Both the position numbers and the translations under genes were made by a program. A stretch of 53,345 nucleotides of DNA, from the NCBI GenBank assembly GCA_034428935.1, contig DAOUHB010000033.1, forward strand, positions 1 to 53,345, written 5' to 3'. This document shows, in pieces, positions 24,492-32,316 of this stretch. The stretch comes from JAAYZQ01 sp034428935 (GTDB lineage Bacteria > Chloroflexota > Anaerolineae > JAAYZQ01). The notes beneath the pieces are model-generated. The model had not been told where the DNA came from. It searched no databases and saw only the letters and a list, made by a program, of their open reading frames with translations. Numbering within the stretch: the first letter of the stretch is position 1; the number at the start of each line of letters is the position of its first letter.

Positions 24492-26465
24492 ATGCCAGGT
24501 GAGACACAAAACAAGAGACAAATGCCGGGCTGGGCGTGGGCAGCTATCGTCATGCTTGTCCTGGCCTGGATGTTCTGGACGTTCTGGGGCAGAGGCGCAA
24601 CGGGGAGCAGCGTGCCCTACAGTGGCTTTGTGGCCCAGGTGAAGGAAGGGAACGTCGACCGAGTTCAGATCTCGGGCAGCCGGATTACCGGGATGTTTCT
24701 TGAGCCGGTCTCCGGGGAGGAGCTGGGCATTGTGCCGGTTCAGGTGCCTTCAACCTACCTGGAGCCCAGCCCGCAGCCCGATCCGCGGGCGCCCCTTCCC
24801 CCGATGACCTATACCAACTTTAGCACCACTTTCCCGGAGGCGGTGGGTGATCCGACCCTGATGACCCTCCTTGAATCGCAGGGGGTGCACGTCGACGTTG
24901 CGTCGCCCAGCAGCCCAATGTTGCCCATCATCCTCATGAGCGCCATTCCCATGGTGCTCTTTGTGGGTCTGTTCTTGTGGATGAAGAACCGGTCGCCCGA
25001 GAGCTCGTCGGGGAGTTACCTGGGCTTTGCCCGCAGCAAGGCACGCCGCTATGAAGGCAACCGCCTGGAGGTGACCTTTGACGACGTGGCCGGCGCTGAG
25101 GAGTCCAAGTCGGAGCTGCGGGACGTGGTCGATTTCTTGCGGAACTCGGCCAAGTACCGGGCGGTGGGCGCCCGCATCCCGCGTGGCATCTTGCTGGTGG
25201 GCCCACCCGGCACCGGCAAGACCCTCATGGCCCGGGCAGTGGCGGGCGAGGCCAACGCGACCTTCTTTAACCTGAACGCCACGGAATTCGTGGAGATGTT
25301 TGTCGGCGTGGGCGCCAGCCGGGTGCGCGACCTTTTCCAGCAGGCCCGCTCCGCCGCGCCGTCCATCATCTTTATCGACGAGATGGATGCCGTCGGCCGG
25401 CGCCGGGGAACGGGTGTGGGCAACGTCAACGACGAGCGCGAGCAGACGCTCAACCAACTGCTGGTCGAGATGGACGGCTTTGACGAGCGGGCTGAGGTCG
25501 TCATCCTGGCGGCCACCAACAGGCCCGACGTCCTCGACCCGGCGCTGCAGCGGCCCGGCCGCTTTGACCGCCAGGTAACGGTGTCTCTGCCCGACCGCAA
25601 CGGGCGAGAGGCCATCCTCGGCGTTCACAGCCGCCCGTTGTCGCTGGACCCGAAGGTGGACCTGGGCGTGCTGGCGCGCACGACCATGGGCTTTAGCGGG
25701 GCCGACCTCGCCAACCTGTGCAACGAGGCGGCCATCCTGGCCGCGCGCAAGAACAGCGCCCACGTGAGCATGGCCGACTTTGAAGAGGCCATAGACAAGA
25801 TCCTCATGGGCGGGGTGCGGCCGCTGCTCCTCGACGAGCACGACCGGCGCACCATCGCCTACCACGAGGCCGGGCATGCCCTCATCGCCTGGCTGACGGC
25901 CGCCGCCGACCCGGTGCACAAGGTGACCATCACCCCACGGGGGCAGGCCCTGGGCGTCACGGCGCAACTGCCCGGCGAGGATCGCTACAACTATACCCGT
26001 ACCTACCTGCTGGCCCGGCTGGTGGTCCTCCTGGGCGGCCGCGCCGCCGAGGAGCTCGCTCTGGGCGAGATAACCACCGGGGCGGAGAACGATCTGAAGC
26101 AGGCCACGCGCCTGGCGCGGCACATGATCACCCGCTGGGGTATGGGCAACCTGGGGCTGGCGGCCTTTGACGCCGGCTCAGAGCAGCCCTTCCTCGGCTA
26201 CGACCTGAGTCAGGGCCGGGAGTACAGCGAATCCATGGCCGCCGAGATCGACCACGAGCTGGCGAGGCTGCTGGATGAACACCACGAGCTGGCTCTGCGC
26301 CTGCTGACGGAGAACCGGCACAAGCTGGATCGCCTGGCCCAGGCCTTGCTCGACGAGGAGACAATCGACCGGGCAACCCTCGTGCAGCTCCTGGGGCCAA
26401 GGGAGGCGGACCTGGCCTCCCCGAGCCCCGAGCACGGGGACGAACGCGTCGCCCTGACGGCTTGA
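24492..26465 (+). CDS. ftsH: ATP-dependent zinc metalloprotease FtsH
   Basis: This 657-residue membrane protease degrades misfolded and regulatory membrane and cytosolic proteins. Start ATG 24492 follows CAGGAG. It has an N-terminal transmembrane helix (AWAAIVMLVLAWMFWTFW), a periplasmic FtsH-extracellular domain with a Pro-rich insert (STYLEPSPQPDPRAPLPP), and a second helix (~LPIILMSAIPMVLFVGLFLW). The AAA+ domain has Walker A GPPGTGKT (237-244), Walker B IIFIDEMDAVG and the SRH ATNRPDVLDPALQRPGRFDR. Zinc motif HEAGH is at 458-462. It is complete. An identifiable terminator follows. Confidence 0.95.
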   Translation: MPGETQNKRQMPGWAWAAIVMLVLAWMFWTFWGRGATGSSVPYSGFVAQVKEGNVDRVQISGSRITGMFLEPVSGEELGIVPVQVPSTYLEPSPQPDPRAPLPPMTYTNFSTTFPEAVGDPTLMTLLESQGVHVDVASPSSPMLPIILMSAIPMVLFVGLFLWMKNRSPESSSGSYLGFARSKARRYEGNRLEVTFDDVAGAEESKSELRDVVDFLRNSAKYRAVGARIPRGILLVGPPGTGKTLMARAVAGEANATFFNLNATEFVEMFVGVGASRVRDLFQQARSAAPSIIFIDEMDAVGRRRGTGVGNVNDEREQTLNQLLVEMDGFDERAEVVILAATNRPDVLDPALQRPGRFDRQVTVSLPDRNGREAILGVHSRPLSLDPKVDLGVLARTTMGFSGADLANLCNEAAILAARKNSAHVSMADFEEAIDKILMGGVRPLLLDEHDRRTIAYHEAGHALIAWLTAAADPVHKVTITPRGQALGVTAQLPGEDRYNYTRTYLLARLVVLLGGRAAEELALGEITTGAENDLKQATRLARHMITRWGMGNLGLAAFDAGSEQPFLGYDLSQGREYSESMAAEIDHELARLLDEHHELALRLLTENRHKLDRLAQALLDEETIDRATLVQLLGPREADLASPSPEHGDERVALTA

Positions 26466-26592
26466 GTGAAGGAGGATCAGTTCGGAGGGATTGCCGATAC
26501 CATCCGCGACGGATTCTACGCCGGCAACAGCCTGCGCACATGGTAACGCGCGCGCCACCGGGAGACCCCGCCGGGCGCCGCCACGCCCGTCC

Positions 26593-26624
26593 AAAACGAG
26601 CCCCTACCAGGGGCTCGTTTTTTT
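26593..26624. terminator. Bidirectional intrinsic terminator
   Basis: A perfect 13-bp stem (AAAACGAGCCCCT / AGGGGCTCGTTTT) has a 3-nt ACC loop, followed by a T-run on the plus strand and flanked by A residues on the left. It serves both ftsH and the convergent membrane-protein gene. Confidence 0.9.
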
Positions 26625-26635
26625 GGTCTCCTGGC

Positions 26636-27763
26636 TCAGGGCCTCTTCTCAAAGCGCGCCAGGTACACCTGGCGATAGTGGTCAAAGAGCGTGACCAGCA
26701 GGGTGAGGAGCAGCGCGAAAAAAAGGGTGTTGGCCAGCCCCGCCGGGTTTCGCAGGCCGGGCCGCAAGGCGAGATAGATCAGGGCCAGGACGGCGTTCAC
26801 CGCGCCCAGGACCACGAACTGGCGCAGCGACAGAGCCCAACTCTGGCCCAGGCGGGCAAACCAGTGGGCCAGGGCCGTGTTGGCGACGACCACCAGGGCG
26901 ATGGCCGAGGCCAGCTCAAGATCGGCCACGTCCACGCCGGGCAGCACGTGGGCAAAGCTGACACTGACCAGGCTGATGAGGACCACCTTTTCTATGAGCG
27001 CTGCGTCGATGATGCGGCTGGCCTCGGTGTCGAAAGCGCGCCGCAGCCGCTCAATGCCAAAATCGGGGCGATGGACCCCCTGGCGCCAGGAGCGGGCGCG
27101 GTGCGCCGATGGCAGGCGCGGCGTCACGAGCCACCAGGCGGCCAGCACGGCCACCGCCAGCAGGGCCGCCGCGGCCACGATGAGGCCCGGCCGGGCGGCG
27201 AGGATGTCGAGCCAGGAGATGGCGAGGGGAAAGCCCAGCATCTCGGTCTTGAGCCAGTCGGTGACGTCGAGGCGCGCGATGTGCAGCCAGTATTCCTGGG
27301 GCAGCTTGATGACGACCCAGATGAGGGCCGCGACGGCCACGTAGACCCGCCGGATCACGCGCAGCGGCTCCCACCGCAGCGCGACGACCTCGTAAAAGAC
27401 AAAAAAGTACTCGAAGGTGTTGGCAAAGATCAGAAGAAGCCAGCGCACGTCGGTCACCTCGAAGAGCGCCACGCCCACCAATCGCCAGTAGTACAGGGCG
27501 CGAGCCAGGCGCAGGGCGAAGCGGTTCTCCCAGTTGCGCAGGGTCGAGATGTAGGCGATGGTCAGGTAGTAGATGTCGAGGGCCTTGTCGTAGCCCTGGT
27601 AGCCCGCCAGACCCGCTGGCGCGAACTGCTGAAACAGGGTCTGGTCGACGCCGTCGAGGAGCAGGGCGGCGAGGATGGCCGGCAGCGGGTAACGCGGGAT
27701 GGCCAGGGGCATGAGCAAGCGCGCGGCCGTGACGAGTAACAGGACCGCCCATTCGCTAGACAT
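26636..27763 (-). CDS. Multi-pass membrane protein of unknown family
   Basis: This 375-residue protein has about 8-9 hydrophobic segments: the N-terminal AVLLLVTAARLLMPLAIP, WLLLIFANTFEYFFVFYEVVAL, YVAVAALIWVVIKL, LIVAAAALLAVAVLAAWWLV and three at the C-terminus. A hydrophilic loop (~225-260) is Arg-rich (RRAFDTEASRIIDAALIEK). Conserved-looking acidic and aromatic residues inside helices (DGVDQTLFQQF, YDKALDIYYLTIAYIS) suggest a channel or transport role, but I do not recognise the family. It lies 15 bp downstream of an MFS transporter gene on the same strand and probably shares its transcript. Confidence 0.75.
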   Translation of the reverse strand: MSSEWAVLLLVTAARLLMPLAIPRYPLPAILAALLLDGVDQTLFQQFAPAGLAGYQGYDKALDIYYLTIAYISTLRNWENRFALRLARALYYWRLVGVALFEVTDVRWLLLIFANTFEYFFVFYEVVALRWEPLRVIRRVYVAVAALIWVVIKLPQEYWLHIARLDVTDWLKTEMLGFPLAISWLDILAARPGLIVAAAALLAVAVLAAWWLVTPRLPSAHRARSWRQGVHRPDFGIERLRRAFDTEASRIIDAALIEKVVLISLVSVSFAHVLPGVDVADLELASAIALVVVANTALAHWFARLGQSWALSLRQFVVLGAVNAVLALIYLALRPGLRNPAGLANTLFFALLLTLLVTLFDHYRQVYLARFEKRP

Positions 27764-27778
27764 AATCCCTGGCCGCCG

Positions 27779-29068
27779 TTACCCCTGCCGCATGGCTCGC
27801 CAGGCCAGGAGCGAGGTGAGAATCCCGAGGCTGGTGGCCGCCGCCAGGAGGGTGCTGCCCTCGCTCCAGCGGCCATTGGCCACGACGGCGCCGACGACGG
27901 GCGGTCCCATGAGCACGGCCAGGTTAGAGACAACGTTGATGGCGGCCACGGCCAATCCGATGGCCTCCGGCCGCTTGACCGTCTCGGGTGCCAGGGTGAA
28001 AATGGTGGGGGGTACCATGTTCGAGACGAGCCCGAGGGCCAGCATGTAGGGCACGACCAGGCCCACGGCCCCGAGACGAAAGCTCCACCACAGGAGGACG
28101 GCGGTCACGGCCATGGCAAACACCAGGAGGGCAGGGCGGTGGGGGATGTGGTTGATGGCCCACCCGGCGGTCAGGTTGGCCACAATGCCCGACAAGAAGA
28201 TCAGGCTGGTGTAAAAACTGGCCGTCGCCGCGCTGAGGGGCAGGGCCTCGCTCAGGAACGAAGGTGCCCACGTGGTATAGCCCAACTGGCTGAAGGCAAA
28301 GACGCCAAAGGTCAGGGCCAGGAGCCAGCCGGCCGGGTTGCGCAGGCTGCCGGCCAGGGCCAGGGGCGCGACCTGCTGGGGAGGAACCTCGTGCTCCTGC
28401 CCGTCACGAGGCAGCCTGGCCAGGAGGGCAAAGAGCGCCAGAACCAGCAGGGCGAACATTGCCCCGGCCCACCAGATCCCTCGCCAGCCAAAGGCGCCCT
28501 CCAGGGTGGGGGCGGCGTTGAGCATGAGGACGCTGCCGGCCGGCACCCAGGCGGCCCAGATGCCCATGGGCAGGCCGCGCTCCCGGGGCTCGAACCACAG
28601 GCTGATGAGCGCCGGCGAGGCGACGGCGATGACGCTCATCCCGATCCCTTCGATCAGGCGGCTGGCGAGGAGCATTGTCGCGTCGCCGGCCACGGCTCCC
28701 AGGGCTGAGCCGCCGGCGACGCAGGCCAGGGCGGCGATGACGGCCTTTTTCAGGCCCACCCTGTGCAACAGCAGGGCGGCGGGGATGGACAGGACGACCG
28801 CCGACACGGAAAAGACGGACATCAGCCAGCCTCCCGACGCCATGTCGAGGCCCAGGGCGGGGAGCAGCGTGGGAAGGGCGGGCGGCACCTTGAACTGGTT
28901 GACGGTGGCGGCGACGCCGGCCAGGAAGGCGATGAGCGTCACGATCCAGGCGGTGCGCCTGGCCGCCGGCGTGTTCACCCCGCCGGCGGGCGCGGCGGGC
29001 GCGCCGGACTGCGAGTTGGCCGGGGTGGGGGTCCTTCTCGTCCGCGGCGCGTCGCGGTTAGGCGGCAC
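27779..29068 (-). CDS. MFS transporter (CynX/NimT-like)
   Basis: This ~429-residue protein has 12 predicted helices. Features are NQFKVPPALPTLLPALGLD in helix 1, the motif A-like LLHRVGLKKAVIAAL, SRLIEGIGMSVIAVASPALISLWFEPRERGLPMGIW and the second-half GYTTWAPSFLSEALPLS. It resembles the cyanate/nitroimidazole permease branch of the MFS; substrate unknown. The start is uncertain. GTG 29068 overlaps the upstream stop by 11 bp with GAGG ahead; GTG 28978 would remove a Pro/Arg-rich 30-residue leader; TTG 29107 is also possible. Confidence 0.8.
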   Translation of the reverse strand: MPPNRDAPRTRRTPTPANSQSGAPAAPAGGVNTPAARRTAWIVTLIAFLAGVAATVNQFKVPPALPTLLPALGLDMASGGWLMSVFSVSAVVLSIPAALLLHRVGLKKAVIAALACVAGGSALGAVAGDATMLLASRLIEGIGMSVIAVASPALISLWFEPRERGLPMGIWAAWVPAGSVLMLNAAPTLEGAFGWRGIWWAGAMFALLVLALFALLARLPRDGQEHEVPPQQVAPLALAGSLRNPAGWLLALTFGVFAFSQLGYTTWAPSFLSEALPLSAATASFYTSLIFLSGIVANLTAGWAINHIPHRPALLVFAMAVTAVLLWWSFRLGAVGLVVPYMLALGLVSNMVPPTIFTLAPETVKRPEAIGLAVAAINVVSNLAVLMGPPVVGAVVANGRWSEGSTLLAAATSLGILTSLLAWRAMRQG

Positions 29069-29603
29069 GGTTCTCGCGCCTCGCGGCGGCCAATCCCACA
29101 AAGGCAAAGGCGAGCAGCACGAGCCCCGTTAGCCATCCGCCCAGGGCAAAGGGTCCCAGCCCATACAGGCCGATGAGGACCCCGCCGCCGATGAGCAGCG
29201 CGGCCAGCACGGCAAAGTGGGGCATGCCGTAGAGGAACACAAAGGGCAGGTAGTGGGTGCCCAGGGCGACCATAAAGGCCGGGTAGAACCACTCCAGGCG
29301 ATAGAGTGTTGCCGCGGCGACGAGGGGCAGGTTGAGGGGTAACGTAAAGGCGACCTGCATGGCCAGCCCATTCAGCGCGTTCTCCCGGCTGAGGGACGGC
29401 TGCCGGCCCATCGCCCGCAGGGCGAGCTGGGTCAGCGGGAAGGTGAAAAAGCCGAGGGCGACCAGGGTCCAGATGCCGGCCGGGGGTGAAACCCAGGTGG
29501 ACAGGGCCGCCGAGAGCAGCCAGATGAGGCCCGAAACGCCCTGTCCGGCAAAACCGCCCAGAAACGTGGTCCGCATCTCGCGTTGGGCTTCCTGGATGAG
29601 CAT
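29058..29603 (-). CDS. DUF7010-like small membrane protein
   Basis: This 181-residue protein starts MLIQEAQREMRTTFLGGFAGQGVSGLIWLLSA, with ATG 29603 set by GGAGGA at 29614-29619. It has five to six hydrophobic segments. The N-terminal EAQREMR-x-FLGG-x-GQ-x-VSGLIWL and the later YGMPHFAVLAALL resemble proteins grouped as DUF7010 (recognised from memory, not checked). No function is known. It is the first gene of the minus-strand run leading to the MFS transporter and the unknown membrane protein. Confidence 0.7.
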   Translation of the reverse strand: MLIQEAQREMRTTFLGGFAGQGVSGLIWLLSAALSTWVSPPAGIWTLVALGFFTFPLTQLALRAMGRQPSLSRENALNGLAMQVAFTLPLNLPLVAAATLYRLEWFYPAFMVALGTHYLPFVFLYGMPHFAVLAALLIGGGVLIGLYGLGPFALGGWLTGLVLLAFAFVGLAAARRENRAA

Positions 29604-29777
29604 GATCCTACGTCCTCCTGATGGTAGTCGGTGTCGGGCACGTGCCGCTTGCCTGTGCGGTGCCAGAGAGCGCGGGTGCGCGAGGACCGCTGTCCGACCT
29701 CCGTTGGCCGGCCCTGGGAAGGCATTGTAACACAGGCTGCGAGGGCCTGTCAAGGCTCCGCTGGCCCGGTCAACCCG

Positions 29778-29806
29778 TTGACAAGGGGCCTCATTGGGGT
29801 TATATT
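29778..29806 (+). promoter_or_regulatory. Sigma70 promoter for the first ECF sigma gene
   Basis: TTGACA (29778-29783), 17 bp, TATATT (29801-29806). Confidence 0.7.
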
Positions 29807-29819
29807 TGGGGTCGATACC

Positions 29820-29848
29820 AACCTTTTTGTCACCTCGCGGATAGTAAG
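29820..29848 (+). promoter_or_regulatory. Possible ECF-type autoregulatory promoter
   Basis: AACCTTTTT (29820-29828), ~12 bp, then cggatag. The AACC-plus-T-run layout is typical of ECF sigma -35 elements. ACCTTTTT recurs at 31728-31735 in front of the second ECF gene. Speculative. Confidence 0.35.
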
Positions 29849-29889
29849 AGTAGAGAGCTCTCAAGTAAATCCGTCGAGGAGAGAAACGA

Positions 29890-30474
29890 ATGGAAGAACG
29901 GGACGCCGTTGCGCGGTTGAAACGAGGGGATCCTGGGGGGCTCGAAGGGTTAGTGCGGCGCCACCAGGTGCGCGCCCTGCGAGCCGCCTACCTGGTCACC
30001 CGTGACCACGCACTGGCCGAAGACGTGGTGCAGGCTGCTTTCGTGCGGGCTTATGAGCGCATCGACCAGTTCGACGCGGATCGACCTTTCGGTCCCTGGT
30101 TCCTGCGCATCGTCGTCAACGACGCCCTCAAGGCCACGGCTCGCCGGGAGCGCAACGTTTCGCTGGAGGAGGCTTCCGCAGGCGAATCGGCCGTCGCTGC
30201 CCTCCTGCGCGACCCGAACCCTGGCCCCGCCACCCTGGCAGAGGCCGAGGCGACGCGCCGGGCAGTCTGGGATGCGTTGGGCAAGCTACCGGCGCCGCAG
30301 CGGGCGGCCATTGTCATGCGCTACTACCTGGGACTCAACGAAGCGGAAGTCGCTGGCCTCCAGGCGTGCCCGCCAGGCACCGTCAAGTGGCGGCTCCACG
30401 CTGCGCGGAAGCGGCTGCGAACGCTGCTGGCTCCCCTGTGGCCCGCGTCCCTCGAAACCGGCGGCCGCCGCTGA
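29890..30474 (+). CDS. ECF RNA polymerase sigma factor (first module)
   Basis: This 194-residue protein starts at ATG 29890 behind GAGGAGAG. The region 2 helix is DHALAEDVVQAAFVRAYERIDQFDADRPFGPWFLRIVVN, binding the -10 element and core polymerase. Region 4 is LPAPQRAAIVMRYYLGLNEAEVAGLQACPPGTVKWRLHAARKRLR, reading the -35 element. Usual ECF length. The next gene encodes a single-pass membrane protein that is most likely its anti-sigma factor, so the pair would sense an envelope signal. Confidence 0.92.
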   Translation: MEERDAVARLKRGDPGGLEGLVRRHQVRALRAAYLVTRDHALAEDVVQAAFVRAYERIDQFDADRPFGPWFLRIVVNDALKATARRERNVSLEEASAGESAVAALLRDPNPGPATLAEAEATRRAVWDALGKLPAPQRAAIVMRYYLGLNEAEVAGLQACPPGTVKWRLHAARKRLRTLLAPLWPASLETGGRR

Positions 30475-30520
30475 GTTCTGCCATTCGTCTCGCCGAGGAC
30501 AATGAACAGGAGCAAGAGCA

Positions 30521-31663
30521 ATGAGAACAAAGGACAAAAAGGTTGAGGAATCACTGGCCCGAACCCTGCACGAGATTGCCGGACGCGATGTGCCCGCCGG
30601 CCTGGATCTCTGGCCGGCCATCGAGGCTCGATTGGGACCCCGGCGCAGCCGGTCTCCCTGGGAGCGTTTCAGGCCGGCCAATCGCCTGGGCTGGGCTTCG
30701 CTGGCCCTGGTGGCGTTCCTGTTCCTCGGCGCCCTGGGCTATGCCCTGGGCCCGGCCGTGGGCCGGCTCTTTACCATGGTGCCGAGCTGGCAGTACCTGG
30801 AAGAGAATGACTTGCTGCACGAGGTCCATCTTGCCCAGACCGTTGCCGGTGTAACAGTCACGATCGAAAGGGTCTATGCCGATGCTCATCAGGTCATCGT
30901 CGGCTATAGCGTCAGCGGGCTGGCGGATCCCGCGACATATCGCAAGCAGGTCAGCCTGACAAACGGGAGCGGCACCACGTTCCGCGAAATAATGGGTGCC
31001 GGAGTATGGGGCTCGTCAGAGCTTCTGGACGTCTCTCTGCCAGAGGGAGACGCGAGTTACCTGATGGCCTTCGATGGAGCGGCAGTGGAAGGTGCTCCAT
31101 CCAACCTGCAGCTCCACCTGGAGATGCGGCTGACAGAATGGATCGCCGCCAACCCCGAGGGCGAATCCGGGCCGGCGGAGGGCAGCCCGGCAGATCTGCC
31201 AGCCAGCGCGCAGGTCCTGGTGCCCATAGAGGGGCGGGAGGGCGCCACCGTGGGCCCGTTCGCCTTTGACTTTTCCATGCCTTTCCTGCCTGCGCGCGTC
31301 GCCAACGTGGGGCAGACGGCCCAGGCTTCCGGGATTGGGGTGCGCCTGGAGACGGTGGCCGTCGCGCCGGCCGAAACGCGGGTCTCGCTGTGCTTCCAGA
31401 CCACGCAAGATCTGGACTGGGCCCCCATCGGTACCCTTCACACGGGCCCGGGACGCAACCACCAGGTGGGCTTCGAGGTTCGGGACCGCATCGAGGAGGC
31501 TGGTGGAGACGTGTGCTATGTCTATGGCCTTCTGACACCACTCGTGGAAGAGCGAGGCACGTGGCGGCTCAAGATAACCGAGCTGGCGGGCTTTGAGATG
31601 ACAGAGCCTTACGATCAAACCCGATTCAGCGGTCCCTGGGAGTTCGTCTTCCCCGCGCCTTGA
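30521..31663 (+). CDS. Membrane-anchored putative anti-sigma factor (DUF4179-like)
   Basis: This 380-residue protein has a cytoplasmic N-terminal helical region (residues 1-55, KVEESLARTLHEIAGRDVPAGLDLWPAIEARL), one transmembrane helix (~ASLALVAFLFLGALGYALG) and a large external domain. QTVAGVTVTIERVYADAHQVIVGYSV resembles the DUF4179-type sensor domains seen in anti-sigma proteins of Gram-positive and Chloroflexi ECF modules. No zinc HxxxCxxC motif is present. It follows the ECF gene by 46 bp on the same strand, supporting a regulatory pair. A hairpin follows the stop. Confidence 0.75.
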   Translation: MRTKDKKVEESLARTLHEIAGRDVPAGLDLWPAIEARLGPRRSRSPWERFRPANRLGWASLALVAFLFLGALGYALGPAVGRLFTMVPSWQYLEENDLLHEVHLAQTVAGVTVTIERVYADAHQVIVGYSVSGLADPATYRKQVSLTNGSGTTFREIMGAGVWGSSELLDVSLPEGDASYLMAFDGAAVEGAPSNLQLHLEMRLTEWIAANPEGESGPAEGSPADLPASAQVLVPIEGREGATVGPFAFDFSMPFLPARVANVGQTAQASGIGVRLETVAVAPAETRVSLCFQTTQDLDWAPIGTLHTGPGRNHQVGFEVRDRIEEAGGDVCYVYGLLTPLVEERGTWRLKITELAGFEMTEPYDQTRFSGPWEFVFPAP

Positions 31664-31686
31664 CCTGGCGCCCTGCCTTTATCTCG

Positions 31687-31724
31687 AGACTGGATCGGTC
31701 CTGGCGGCCGGTCCAGTCTTGTAT
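31687..31724 (+). terminator. Hairpin after the first ECF module
   Basis: AGACTGGA (31687-31694) and TCCAGTCT (31712-31719) form the base of an imperfect longer stem, followed by tgtat. The T-tract is weak. Confidence 0.45.
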
Positions 31725-31725
31725 G

Positions 31726-31754
31726 TTACCTTTTTCCGCGGAATGCGATATAAT
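31726..31754 (+). promoter_or_regulatory. Promoter for the second ECF module
   Basis: TTACCT, 17 bp, TATAAT (31749-31754). ACCTTTTT (31728-31735), shared with the first ECF gene's leader, overlaps the -35 region. Confidence 0.5.
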
Positions 31755-31809
31755 CTTGTGACCAGATGCCCTCCTCGCGTGTCTTACTATGTGGAGAGCA
31801 AAGGAGCCC

Positions 31810-32301
31810 ATGGAACGGGTTGACGAGGAGTTCGAAGCGCTGTTTTCGCGGTACGAGGAACCGATCTGCTCCTACCTGGCGCGGATGACGGGCGACCTGC
31901 CCCGCGCCCAGGAGCTGGCCCAGGAGACCTTTCTCCGCGCCTACCGGGCCATGGCCCGGGGCGAGACGTGGGAGAACCCGCGGGCCTGGCTGTACCGCGT
32001 CGCCTCGCGCCTGGCGGCCAACGACCACCGCCGCCGCAAGCTGCTCCAATGGGTGCCCCTGGGCGACCGGGACCCGGCACCCGGCCCCTCGCCGGCCGAG
32101 GCTACGGCGGCGCGCCTGGACTTTCAGGCGGCGCTGAACAGGCTGCCGCCCCGCTACCGGGCGCCGCTGTTGCTGGCCGCGGTGGCGGACTACCGGGTGG
32201 CCGAGATTGCCGACATCCTGGGCCTGGGCTCCAGCGCTGTCAAGATGCGCCTCAGCCGGGCGCGCGAGATGCTGCGCCGGGCCTACGACGAGGGGCGCTA
32301 A
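31810..32301 (+). CDS. ECF RNA polymerase sigma factor (second module)
   Basis: This 163-residue protein has region 2 RAQELAQETFLRAYRAMARGETWENPRAWLYRVASRLAANDHRRRK and region 4 LPPRYRAPLLLAAVADYRVAEIADILGLGSSAVKMRLSRAREMLRR. ATG 31810 follows AAGGAG at a short 3-nt distance; ATG 31789 would add seven residues but has no ribosome site. It is followed 15 bp later by a very large anti-sigma-like gene. It differs strongly from the first ECF protein, so the two modules are not a recent duplication. Confidence 0.9.
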   Translation: MERVDEEFEALFSRYEEPICSYLARMTGDLPRAQELAQETFLRAYRAMARGETWENPRAWLYRVASRLAANDHRRRKLLQWVPLGDRDPAPGPSPAEATAARLDFQAALNRLPPRYRAPLLLAAVADYRVAEIADILGLGSSAVKMRLSRAREMLRRAYDEGR

Positions 32302-32316
32302 GCTGAGGAGGGATCG

